Notes under the pieces: model-generated
Database searches by the model: none
Told to the model about the DNA's origin: nothing
What the model saw: only the letters and a program-made list of their open reading frames with translations
Made by a program: the position numbers and the translations under genes
Source: Lachnospiraceae bacterium UBA3310
GTDB lineage: Bacteria; Bacillota; Clostridia; Lachnospirales; Lachnospiraceae
Direction: 5' to 3'
Assembly: GCA_002361355.1 (NCBI GenBank)
Contig: DESQ01000015.1
Location: 1-39,330 of the forward strand
Length of the DNA: 39,330 nucleotides
Shown here: piece after piece, positions 32,769-39,330 of the stretch
How the letters are laid out: each line of letters begins with the position of its first letter
Numbering within the stretch: position 1 is the first letter of the stretch

Positions 32769-32826
32769 GGAAGAAATCAAAAGATTTCTTCCGCGTTTTT
32801 GGGACAATTTTAAGGAGGAAAAAACC

Positions 32827-34944
32827 TTGGCTGGAAGAGAATATCCACTAGAGAGAACCAGAAATATCGGTATCATGGCTCATATTGATGCGGGTAAAAC
32901 CACATTGACAGAGCGTATCCTTTATTATACTGGCGTAAACTATAAGATCGGTGATACTCACGAAGGCACAGCTACCATGGACTGGATGGAGCAGGAGCAG
33001 GAGAGAGGTATCACGATCACATCAGCCGCTACCACATGCCATTGGACTCTGGAAGAGAACTGCAAGCCAAAGCCCGGTGCATTGGAGCATCGTATCAATA
33101 TCATTGATACTCCCGGTCACGTAGACTTCACAGTAGAAGTTGAGCGTTCACTCCGCGTACTTGATGGTGCCGTAGGTGTATTTTGTGCAAAGGGCGGTGT
33201 GGAGCCGCAGTCAGAGAACGTGTGGAGACAGGCTGATACCTACAACGTACCAAGAATGGCGTTCATCAACAAGATGGATATCCTGGGCGCTAACTTCTAT
33301 GGCGCTGTAGAGCAGATCAGAACAAGATTAGGTAAAAACACCATCGTTTTACAACTGCCTATCGGCAAGGAAGACGATTTCAAGGGAATAGTCGATCTGT
33401 TTGAAATGAAGGCTTATATCTATAATGATGATAAGGGCGATGACATTTCTATCACAGAAATTCCCGCAGACATGGTTGATCAGGCGAACGAGTACCGTGA
33501 ACAGTTGATCGAGAAGATCTGTGAGCTGGACGATGATCTGACCATGATGTATCTGGAAGGTGAGGAGCCTTCCGTAGAGCAGCTTAAGGCGGCTCTCAGA
33601 AAAGGGACCTGTGAGTGTAAGGCAATCCCTGTATGCTGCGGTTCCGCTTACAGAAATAAGGGTGTGCAGAAGCTTCTGGATGCAATTCTGGAGTATATGC
33701 CCGCGCCTACGGATATCGAGGCGATCAAGGGCACTGACTTAGAAGGCAATGAGATTGTGAGACATTCCTCCGACGAGGAGCCTTTCTCAGCGCTTGCATT
33801 CAAGATTATGGCTGATCCCTTTGTCGGTAAGCTTGCATTTTTCCGTGTGTACTCCGGTACCTGTAATTCCGGTTCCTATGTGTACAATGCGACGAAGGAT
33901 AAGAAGGAGCGTATCGGACGTATCCTGCAGATGCACGCGAACAAGAGAGCAGAGCTTGATAAAGTGTATTCCGGTGATATTGCGGCGGCAGTCGGGTTTA
34001 AGTTCACCGCGACCGGTGATACTATTTGTGACGAGCAGCATCCTGTTATTCTGGAGTCCATGGAGTTCCCGGAGCCCGTTATCGAGCTGGCGATCGAGCC
34101 TAAGACAAAAGCTGGTCAGGGCAAGATGGGCGAGGCTTTGGCAAAACTTGCCGAGGAGGATCCTACCTTCCGTGCCCATACAGATCAGGAGACAGGCCAG
34201 ACCATCATTGCAGGTATGGGTGAGCTCCATCTGGAGATCATTGTTGACAGATTACTGCGTGAGTTCAAGGTGGAGGCTAACGTGGGCGCACCTCAGGTTG
34301 CTTATAAGGAGACCTTTACCAAGCCTGTAGATCAGGAGTACAAGTACGCGAAGCAGTCCGGCGGCCGTGGACAGTACGGTCACTGTAAAGTGAAATTCGA
34401 GCCCATGGATCCGAACGGAGAGGAGACATTCAAGTTTGAGAGTTCCGTTGTCGGCGGTGCGATTCCGAAGGAGTATATCCCGGCAGTCGGCGAGGGTATC
34501 GAGGAAGCATCCAAGGCAGGTATTCTTGGCGGATTCCCTGTACTCGGCGTATCCGCAAACGTATACGACGGTTCCTACCATGAGGTCGATTCTTCTGAGA
34601 TGGCTTTCCATATTGCAGGTTCCATGTGCTTCAAGGAAGCTATGAAGAAGGCAAATCCCGTACTGCTTGAGCCTATCATGAAGGTGGAAGTGACGATGCC
34701 TGAGGAGTATATGGGCGATGTAATCGGCGATATCAATTCCCGCCGCGGACGGATCGAGGGTATGGAGGATATCGGCGGAGGCAAGATGGTTAAGGGATAT
34801 GTGCCGCTTGCTGAGATGTTCGGTTATTCCACCGACTTACGTTCGAAGACACAGGGACGTGGAAATTATTCCATGTTCTTTGAGAAGTACGAACAGGTAC
34901 CCAAGAGCGTACAGGAGAAGGTCTTGGCCGCAAAGAGTAAGTAA
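32827..34944 (+). CDS. fusA: Elongation factor G
   Basis: A 705-residue translocase GTPase. The start is TTG at 32827 with AAGGAGGAAAAAACC in front; it gives the expected MAGREYPLERTRNIGIMAHI. An upstream in-frame ATG (32767) would place the ribosome binding site inside the coding region. G-domain motifs are AHIDAGKTT, the switch region GTATMDWMEQEQERGITITS, DTPGH and NKMD. A short insert (ENCKPKPGALEH) before NIIDTPGHVDF is typical, to my knowledge, of this Clostridial group. Domain IV/V motifs (SGGRGQYGHCKVKFEP, EAMKKANPVLLEPIMKVEV) are intact. Confidence 0.98.
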   Translation: MAGREYPLERTRNIGIMAHIDAGKTTLTERILYYTGVNYKIGDTHEGTATMDWMEQEQERGITITSAATTCHWTLEENCKPKPGALEHRINIIDTPGHVDFTVEVERSLRVLDGAVGVFCAKGGVEPQSENVWRQADTYNVPRMAFINKMDILGANFYGAVEQIRTRLGKNTIVLQLPIGKEDDFKGIVDLFEMKAYIYNDDKGDDISITEIPADMVDQANEYREQLIEKICELDDDLTMMYLEGEEPSVEQLKAALRKGTCECKAIPVCCGSAYRNKGVQKLLDAILEYMPAPTDIEAIKGTDLEGNEIVRHSSDEEPFSALAFKIMADPFVGKLAFFRVYSGTCNSGSYVYNATKDKKERIGRILQMHANKRAELDKVYSGDIAAAVGFKFTATGDTICDEQHPVILESMEFPEPVIELAIEPKTKAGQGKMGEALAKLAEEDPTFRAHTDQETGQTIIAGMGELHLEIIVDRLLREFKVEANVGAPQVAYKETFTKPVDQEYKYAKQSGGRGQYGHCKVKFEPMDPNGEETFKFESSVVGGAIPKEYIPAVGEGIEEASKAGILGGFPVLGVSANVYDGSYHEVDSSEMAFHIAGSMCFKEAMKKANPVLLEPIMKVEVTMPEEYMGDVIGDINSRRGRIEGMEDIGGGKMVKGYVPLAEMFGYSTDLRSKTQGRGNYSMFFEKYEQVPKSVQEKVLAAKSK

Positions 34945-34957
34945 TGTAAAGAAATGC

Positions 34958-34986
34958 TTGAAAAACTTGGTAATCTTTAATATAAT
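34958..34986 (+). promoter_or_regulatory. Promoter of tuf
   Basis: TTGAAA (34958-34963), 17-bp spacer, TATAAT (34981-34986), in the 117-bp fusA-tuf gap. It would give tuf extra expression beyond the str operon transcript. Confidence 0.75.
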
Positions 34987-35061
34987 CAATGGTAGCGGAT
35001 TCAATTTACCGGATGGTTATAGGAACAAGGACAGTAAATTATTTTAAGGAGGACTTTAGAA

Positions 35062-36249
35062 ATGGCTAAAGCTAAATTTGAGAGAAACAAACCCCATTGT
35101 AATATTGGTACCATCGGTCACGTAGACCATGGTAAGACAACTCTGACCGCTGCAATCACAAAGGTGCTGGCAGAGAGAGTGGCTGGTAACACGGCTACAG
35201 ATTTCGAGAACATTGATAAGGCTCCCGAGGAGAGAGAGAGAGGTATCACCATCTCTACTGCTCACGTTGAGTATGAGACAGAGAAGAGACACTATGCGCA
35301 CGTTGACTGCCCTGGCCATGCTGACTACGTTAAGAACATGATCACCGGTGCTGCACAGATGGATGGCGCTATCCTCGTTGTAGCTGCTACCGATGGCGTT
35401 ATGGCACAGACCAAGGAGCATATCCTTCTGTCCCGTCAGGTAGGCGTGCCTTATATCGTAGTGTTCATGAACAAGTGCGATATGGTAGATGATCCTGAGC
35501 TGTTAGAGCTGGTTGAGATGGAGATCACAGAGCAGCTTGAGGAGTATGAGTTCACAGACTGCCCGATCATTAAGGGTTCCGCTTTGAAGGCTCTGGAAGA
35601 TCCTAAGGGCGAGTGGGGCGACAAGATCATGGAGCTTATGGATACCGTTGATTCTTATATTCCGGATCCTCAGCGTGATACAGATAAGCCTTTCCTTATG
35701 CCTATCGAGGATGTATTCTCCATCACAGGCCGTGGTACCGTTGCTACCGGTAGAGTAGAGCGTGGTACACTGCATATGTCTGATGAAGTTGAGATCATCG
35801 GCGTTAAGGAGGAAACACAGAAGTCGGTTGTAACCGGTATCGAGATGTTCCGTAAGCTGCTTGATGAGGCTCAGGCTGGTGATAACATCGGTGTTCTGCT
35901 TCGTGGTATCCAGAGAACCGATATCGAGAGAGGACAGGTTCTTGCTAAACCCGGCACAGTTACCTGCCACAAGAAATTTACGGCTCAGGTATACGTTCTG
36001 ACCAAGGACGAGGGTGGCCGTCATACACCTTTCTTCAACAACTATCGTCCTCAGTTCTATTTCAGAACAACGGATATCACAGGTGTATGTAACCTTCCTG
36101 ATGGCACAGAGATGTGCATGCCTGGTGATAACGTAGAGATGACCATCGAGCTGATTCACCCGATCGCTATGGAGCAGGGTTTGACCTTTGCTATCCGTGA
36201 GGGTGGTAGAACTGTAGGTTCAGGTAGGGTTGCTACTATCATCGAGTAA
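35062..36249 (+). CDS. tuf: Elongation factor Tu
   Basis: A 395-residue GTPase delivering aminoacyl-tRNA. It shows GTIGHVDHGKTTLTAAITKV, the switch region GITISTAHVEYET, DCPGHADYVKNMI and NKCDMVDD; domains 2 and 3 are complete (GRGTVATGRVERGTLHMSDE, EGGRTVGSGRVATIIE). AAGGAGG precedes the ATG. It has its own promoter and a strong terminator and is the last gene of the conserved cluster; an integrative element lies directly beyond. Confidence 0.99.
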   Translation: MAKAKFERNKPHCNIGTIGHVDHGKTTLTAAITKVLAERVAGNTATDFENIDKAPEERERGITISTAHVEYETEKRHYAHVDCPGHADYVKNMITGAAQMDGAILVVAATDGVMAQTKEHILLSRQVGVPYIVVFMNKCDMVDDPELLELVEMEITEQLEEYEFTDCPIIKGSALKALEDPKGEWGDKIMELMDTVDSYIPDPQRDTDKPFLMPIEDVFSITGRGTVATGRVERGTLHMSDEVEIIGVKEETQKSVVTGIEMFRKLLDEAQAGDNIGVLLRGIQRTDIERGQVLAKPGTVTCHKKFTAQVYVLTKDEGGRHTPFFNNYRPQFYFRTTDITGVCNLPDGTEMCMPGDNVEMTIELIHPIAMEQGLTFAIREGGRTVGSGRVATIIE

Positions 36250-36271
36250 TTATAATTTATTCAGTAAAATC

Positions 36272-36304
36272 AAGGCTTTCGGGGGTTTCTCCGAAAGCCT
36301 TTTT
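36272..36304 (+). terminator. Intrinsic terminator after tuf
   Basis: AAGGCTTTCGG (36272-36282), loop of 8 nt, CCGAAAGCCTT (36291-36301), followed by TTTT; perfect 11-bp stem. It insulates the element beyond. Confidence 0.93.
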
Positions 36305-36311
36305 ACATGAA

Positions 36312-36351
36312 TAGCCACTTTAGAGAGCTAAAGTGGCTACAAAATGGCTAC
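36312..36351. repeat. Palindrome and repeated TGGCTAC: possible left attachment site of the element
   Basis: TAGCCACTTTAG AGAG CTAAAGTGGCTA (36312-36339) is a perfect 12-bp inverted repeat. TGGCTAC is repeated directly (about 36334-36340 and 36345-36351). It lies between the tuf terminator and the first AT-rich element gene, where composition changes. Attachment-site identity is inferred; the matching right end is outside the window. Confidence 0.4.
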
Positions 36352-36356
36352 GATAT

Positions 36357-37058
36357 TTATTCTTGCTCAGTGATTCCAGAATAAATAACGCCTTCGTCAA
36401 TCTTATACATTATCATACTTGCAAACATGAGTTGACGCATGGCATCATCTTGGGACATGTTTAGATTCTCATGCGCAACCGGATTTCTTAAAGCAGTCAT
36501 AGCACCTTCTGCCATTTTCATAAAACCTAATTGAGTATTTTGTCCACTCTCGGTATGTCTATCACAAAATTCTACAATAGGATTGTTTGAAGAATATACT
36601 CTTGTCATTGCAGCGGCGCCATCCGGAATAGGGGTATTTGGACATGCATTTGCATATATGCGTTTTGTCCGTGCGTTGATTTCTTTAAAGGCATTTTCAG
36701 CAGCGTCAGCATAGAAGCCAGAGAGATATTGCCCTTTGGAAACTTTTTGGATTTTGGGGTGAATATAATCCCATATATCATTGAAAGGTTGTTTTTGCTT
36801 TTCATATAAAGTAGTAATATAAGCGAATATCATTCCATGAACAGCAGGATTTACGCCCATTGGATTAAATAAACGGTTTTTTAGACGCATAAATTCTTTG
36901 CTGTAAAAGGGGTCAGTTTGGCTTATATCTTGACTTAAATGGTTAAGATGATCTTTAATGATTATGATGTCGGCATTTAGAAAACGAATGCGAGGAAAAT
37001 TTTTATCACAATCAATTTCTTTAAACCAATTATAAAGAAAATATAGATGTTCATTCAT
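36357..37058 (-). CDS. TIGR02391-type protein with HEPN-like Rx4H motif
   Basis: A 233-residue protein. The C-terminal half (about 110-225) resembles the TIGR02391 (Ymh) family seen in phages and mobile elements: FYADAAENAFKEINARTKRI, then FMKMAEGAMTALRNPVAHEN. R191-N-P-V-A-H196 is an Rx4H motif, as in HEPN-fold RNases of toxin-antitoxin and abortive-infection systems. The N-terminal ~100 residues are unassigned. The gene is AT-rich compared with tuf. The ribosome binding site is poor (TATAGG well upstream). It is encoded downstream of an XRE regulator, both on the minus strand. Toxicity is not established; alternatives are a non-catalytic HEPN scaffold. Confidence 0.7.
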   Translation of the reverse strand: MNEHLYFLYNWFKEIDCDKNFPRIRFLNADIIIIKDHLNHLSQDISQTDPFYSKEFMRLKNRLFNPMGVNPAVHGMIFAYITTLYEKQKQPFNDIWDYIHPKIQKVSKGQYLSGFYADAAENAFKEINARTKRIYANACPNTPIPDGAAAMTRVYSSNNPIVEFCDRHTESGQNTQLGFMKMAEGAMTALRNPVAHENLNMSQDDAMRQLMFASMIMYKIDEGVIYSGITEQE

Positions 37059-37131
37059 ATGTATATATACCTATAACAAATATAGTGTTATCCTTTCTTG
37101 GTTTATTTATGAATATATAGATAACGTTATG

Positions 37132-37596
37132 TTATTTTATATCTTTTAAATCAGCGGCTCTTTCAGGAGAGGTATGATTTTTCTTCAGCATTTTTGCATA
37201 TTCAAACAGATCGCGTCTAGTTATATCATCCAGTACATATAAATCCGCAATCAATTCATCTACCATAGGCAGTTCTGTGTAATCGAATTTTTTTAATATG
37301 CGGGCGGTACGATCCGATATATAGGCATTCTTATGGCTGTTTATATTCCACTTTTCACTGTCAGATGGAAGTGTGGGTAAGGTTTTGATATCGTCATAGG
37401 GATTATCCTTGCAGATAGAACTGATGGGGATATCCAATATATTAGAAATTCTAAGTGCGGTGTCAAAACGGATAGCAGTGTCCCGCTGGATAATCGAATA
37501 AAGTGTTGTAGGCGCGATTTTCGCCTTTAGCGCAAGTTCTTTTACTGTCATGCCTTTGCTGTCTAAAATATCTTTTAGATTCTGACCATAACCCAT
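37132..37596 (-). CDS. XRE/Cro-type helix-turn-helix regulator
   Basis: A 154-residue protein. Residues about 4-60 form a Cro/CI HTH (NLKDILDSKGMTVKELALKA, APTTLYSIIQRDTAIRFDTA). The C-terminal ~80 residues are unassigned, with a helical section (LPMVDELIADLYVLDDITRR). I start at ATG 37596 because AAAGGAACAC precedes it; a TTG at 37620 is possible but less likely. It sits between two HEPN-motif genes on the same strand and may repress the element's control region, or be the antitoxin of one neighbour. Confidence 0.82.
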   Translation of the reverse strand: MGYGQNLKDILDSKGMTVKELALKAKIAPTTLYSIIQRDTAIRFDTALRISNILDIPISSICKDNPYDDIKTLPTLPSDSEKWNINSHKNAYISDRTARILKKFDYTELPMVDELIADLYVLDDITRRDLFEYAKMLKKNHTSPERAADLKDIK

Positions 37597-37653
37597 GAAT
37601 TTGTGTTCCTTTCTACTCAATATTTTTTTATTCCAAACATAAACATTCCATGC

Positions 37654-38073
37654 TTATCTGTATTTTTTCATAATAATAAAACGCATTTCCTCCGTTTTCT
37701 TAAATAAGTCATATGTCCTATATTCGTCATAATGTAATTTCCGAGCAATTTTTTGAAATGCCTTCTCTCGCTCATAATCATTTTCAATATAGATAAAATC
37801 TAAGTAACACTGATGACACCAATAATTTCTTATTTCTCTAATTTCATCTATCGTGTTGTATTCTTCTTCAGAAAATTCGGGCATATCATCACTATTATCG
37901 AGTTCTTCAAGTTCTCTCGCTATCTTACCCAAGTTCATTTTCTCAACGGACTTTAGATTGTTGTTAAAATTTCCTTTGCACATTGCTGCGTATATTATCT
38001 TCAAATTATTTTCTACACATTGAACTTGTTGAATTAGTTCGCTGTGTATAAGCTTAAACCGGTCTCTATCCAT
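37654..38073 (-). CDS. Small HEPN-motif protein
   Basis: A 139-residue, helical, charged protein. R82-N-Y-W-C-H87 (context EIRNYWCHQCYLDF) is an Rx4H motif typical of HEPN nucleases. The N-terminal QVQCVENNLKIIYAAMCKGN and ELEELDNSDDM helices fit a compact HEPN bundle. Start at ATG 38073 is preferred (AAGGGAATGG upstream); ATG 38103 is also open but lacks a site. First gene of the minus-strand cassette, with a promoter candidate at 38169-38197. A precise family name is not recognised, and no RNase test is implied. Confidence 0.7.
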   Translation of the reverse strand: MDRDRFKLIHSELIQQVQCVENNLKIIYAAMCKGNFNNNLKSVEKMNLGKIARELEELDNSDDMPEFSEEEYNTIDEIREIRNYWCHQCYLDFIYIENDYEREKAFQKIARKLHYDEYRTYDLFKKTEEMRFIIMKKYR

Positions 38074-38168
38074 ACAACCATTCCCTTTTTTGGTTTCCTT
38101 CATATAGTGTACGCTTCTGCAAATCCCGATGGCATCTCTAGTATATAAATAAGAAGGTTATTTTGTAT

Positions 38169-38197
38169 ATTATAACACTGCATAACATATTATGCAA
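38169..38197 (-). promoter_or_regulatory. Promoter candidate for the HEPN/XRE/HEPN cassette
   Basis: On the minus strand: TTGCAT (plus coordinates 38192-38197), 17 bp, TATAAT (38169-38174). The -10 is consensus, the -35 poor. The palindrome TGCATAA CATA TTATGCA (38179-38196) covers the spacer and -35, so it may be repressed. Confidence 0.5.
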
Positions 38198-38288
38198 TTC
38201 GTAAATATCAAAAAATAATTTTAAAATAGTATTGACAAAATACGCAATGAGTAATAATATTAGATTAATCACAATACGAAATGCGTAA
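38179..38288. promoter_or_regulatory. Three related palindromic repeats: operator array of the element's control region
   Basis: Related 14-bp sites TATGCAATTCGTAA (38191-38204), TACGCAATGAGTAA (38241-38254) and TACGAAATGCGTAA (38275-38288), all close to a TTACG(C)ATT..GTAA palindrome. The first overlaps the leftward promoter, the second fills the spacer of the rightward promoter, and the third lies just past its start. This arrangement is phage-switch-like. Confidence 0.65.
38232..38260 (+). promoter_or_regulatory. Promoter of the excisionase-like gene and integrase
   Basis: TTGACA (38232-38237), 17 bp, TAATAT (38255-38260). One operator repeat lies in the spacer and another at about +8 to +22. 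Confidence 0.65.
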
Positions 38289-38321
38289 TTGGAGAAAATA
38301 TAATGCGAAAGGAGAATTGGT

Positions 38322-38516
38322 ATGGAAAAGACAAACTATATGATGACTGTTGATGATGTCGCGCAGGAACTGGGCGTGTCAAAACAGAAGGGGTATCGCA
38401 TTATCCGTCAGCTCAATGAGGAATTGGCGGCTGCCGGATATATGACGGTACAGGCAAAAGTGCCACGTACATATTGGAGTGAAAGATTTTACTTCGGAAA
38501 AAGAAATATCGTATAA
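38322..38516 (+). CDS. Excisionase-like small HTH protein
   Basis: A 64-residue protein with a winged-helix-like HTH (MMTVDDVAQELGVSKQKGYR) and basic C-terminus (TYWSERFYFGKRNIV). Small HTH proteins directly upstream of tyrosine integrases are often recombination directionality factors (Xis). AAAGGAG precedes the ATG, and the integrase follows 19 bp later. The excisionase role is inferred from position. Confidence 0.75.
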   Translation: MEKTNYMMTVDDVAQELGVSKQKGYRIIRQLNEELAAAGYMTVQAKVPRTYWSERFYFGKRNIV

Positions 38517-38535
38517 AGAAGGGAGTGATTGAAGA

Positions 38536-39330
38536 ATGGCAGTATCCAAAGATACGGAAAAAGGCACATGGACTTCACAGATATGGGTGGAGGATTGGCA
38601 GGGCAAGAAAAAGCATAAGAAAAAACGGGGATTTTCGAGTAAAAAGGAAGCCTTGGAATGGGAGTGCAATACGCTGTTAGCATCAAAAACGGATATGAAC
38701 ATGAAGCTGGCTGATTTCGTAGAGGTATATTTTAGGGATAAAGACGGCGAGTTGAAACAGCGCACGATTCGGAATAAGCGTTACATGATTGAACATCACA
38801 TTATTCCGTTGTTAGGTAATAAGGCTATGGATGGCATTACACCAGCAGATATTATTCAGTGGCAGAACGAAATACGCTCCAAAGGATTTAAGGAAACTTA
38901 TCAGCGTATGCTTCAAAATCAGATGACGGCGTTATTTACCCACGCAGCAAAGATTTACAACTTAAAAGATAATCCCTGCACAAAAGTAAAACGCATGGGC
39001 AGGGCAGATGCAGATAAAAAGCAATTACAATTCTGAACGTTAGACGAATTTAATTGTTTTATAGAACACTTTTGACTATGGGGAGTAAGTATCATGTCTT
39101 TGTTTGATCTTGCTGTTTTACAGTGGCTGCAGGATTGGTGAAGCCCTAGCGCTTACTGCATCGGACATTGACACGGTAAACAGGAGGATATCTATTACCA
39201 AGACATATTTCCGGTATAAGGGGAAAGACGAGATTACAGAACCTAAAACAAGGGAATCTGTGCGGATGGTAATCATTCCTGAATTTCTAGCGGAAGAACT
39301 GAAAGAATATATGGCATCTATGTATAAGCT
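38536..39330 (+). pseudogene. Tyrosine-type integrase, disrupted (nonsense codon and frameshifts), runs off the window
   Basis: Residues 1-50 (KGTWTSQIWVEDWQGKKKHK ... KRGFSSKKEALEWE) form the arm-type DNA-binding domain and residues about 60-160 the SAM-like core-binding domain of Tn916/phage-type integrases. At 39034-39036 TGA replaces the expected Trp of the conserved QFWTLDEF segment. Next, an integrase-like sequence continues but needs several +1 insertions, near 39072, 39086, 39100 and 39112, to stay in frame. From 39119 an intact stretch in the +1 frame reads FYSGCRIGEALALTASDID, with the first catalytic Arg, through PKTRESVRMVIIP to the window edge. The full enzyme cannot be made from this sequence, unless these are sequencing errors. 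Confidence 0.85.

Overview
The window looks like chromosome of a Gram-positive anaerobe of class Clostridia, most probably family Lachnospiraceae. The evidence is AGGAGG-type ribosome binding sites throughout, a low-to-mid G+C composition, a zinc-type L33, an EF-G with the residue 60-80 insert that I associate with this family, an L10-type transcription-attenuation leader, and MocR and LacI regulators of Firmicute type. Species cannot be told from the sequence. No tRNA, rRNA or CRISPR array was found.

Layout. (1) 1-11.4 kb is accessory metabolism: the tail of an Rpn-family nuclease, an autoregulated LacI regulator followed by glycogen phosphorylase (glgP), two tandem GT2-TPR glycosyltransferases on the minus strand, a small HTH protein, UDP-galactopyranose mutase (glf), an orphan acyl-CoA carboxylase carboxyltransferase subunit, and a GH13 alpha-glucosidase on the minus strand. 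(2) 11.4-12.7 kb holds an isolated FliD-like protein. (3) 13.0-15.5 kb is the rpmG-secE-nusG-rplK-rplA run. (4) 15.6-22.06 kb interrupts the usual rplKA-rplJL order with a class I aminotransferase, a divergent MocR regulator, a CapA-like membrane-anchored protein and two unrecognised proteins. (5) 22.06-36.3 kb is rplJ-rplL (with L10 leader), rpoB-rpoC and rpsL-rpsG-fusA-tuf, ending in a strong terminator. (6) 36.3-39.33 kb is an AT-rich small integrative element just after tuf. It holds two proteins with HEPN-type Rx4H motifs around an XRE regulator, a divergent control region with three related palindromes, an excisionase-like HTH protein and a decayed tyrosine integrase that runs off the window.

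The information-processing genes are driven by near-consensus promoters (TTGACA-type, 17-18 bp spacers) before rpmG, rplJ, rpoB, rpsL and tuf, so the cluster is several transcription units.

The most interesting signals are in the non-coding DNA. Two 155-156 bp copies of an element with perfect 9-bp terminal inverted repeats lie after nusG and after rpoC, in opposite orientation, with a compensatory base-pair change. A second short structured repeat lies upstream of rplK and between rplJ and rplL. Twice (lacI and rpsL) a promoter is nested inside a terminator hairpin, so that read-through RNA should stop while newly initiated RNA lacks one arm of the stem. The candidate new system is the HEPN/XRE/HEPN cassette on the small element beside tuf.
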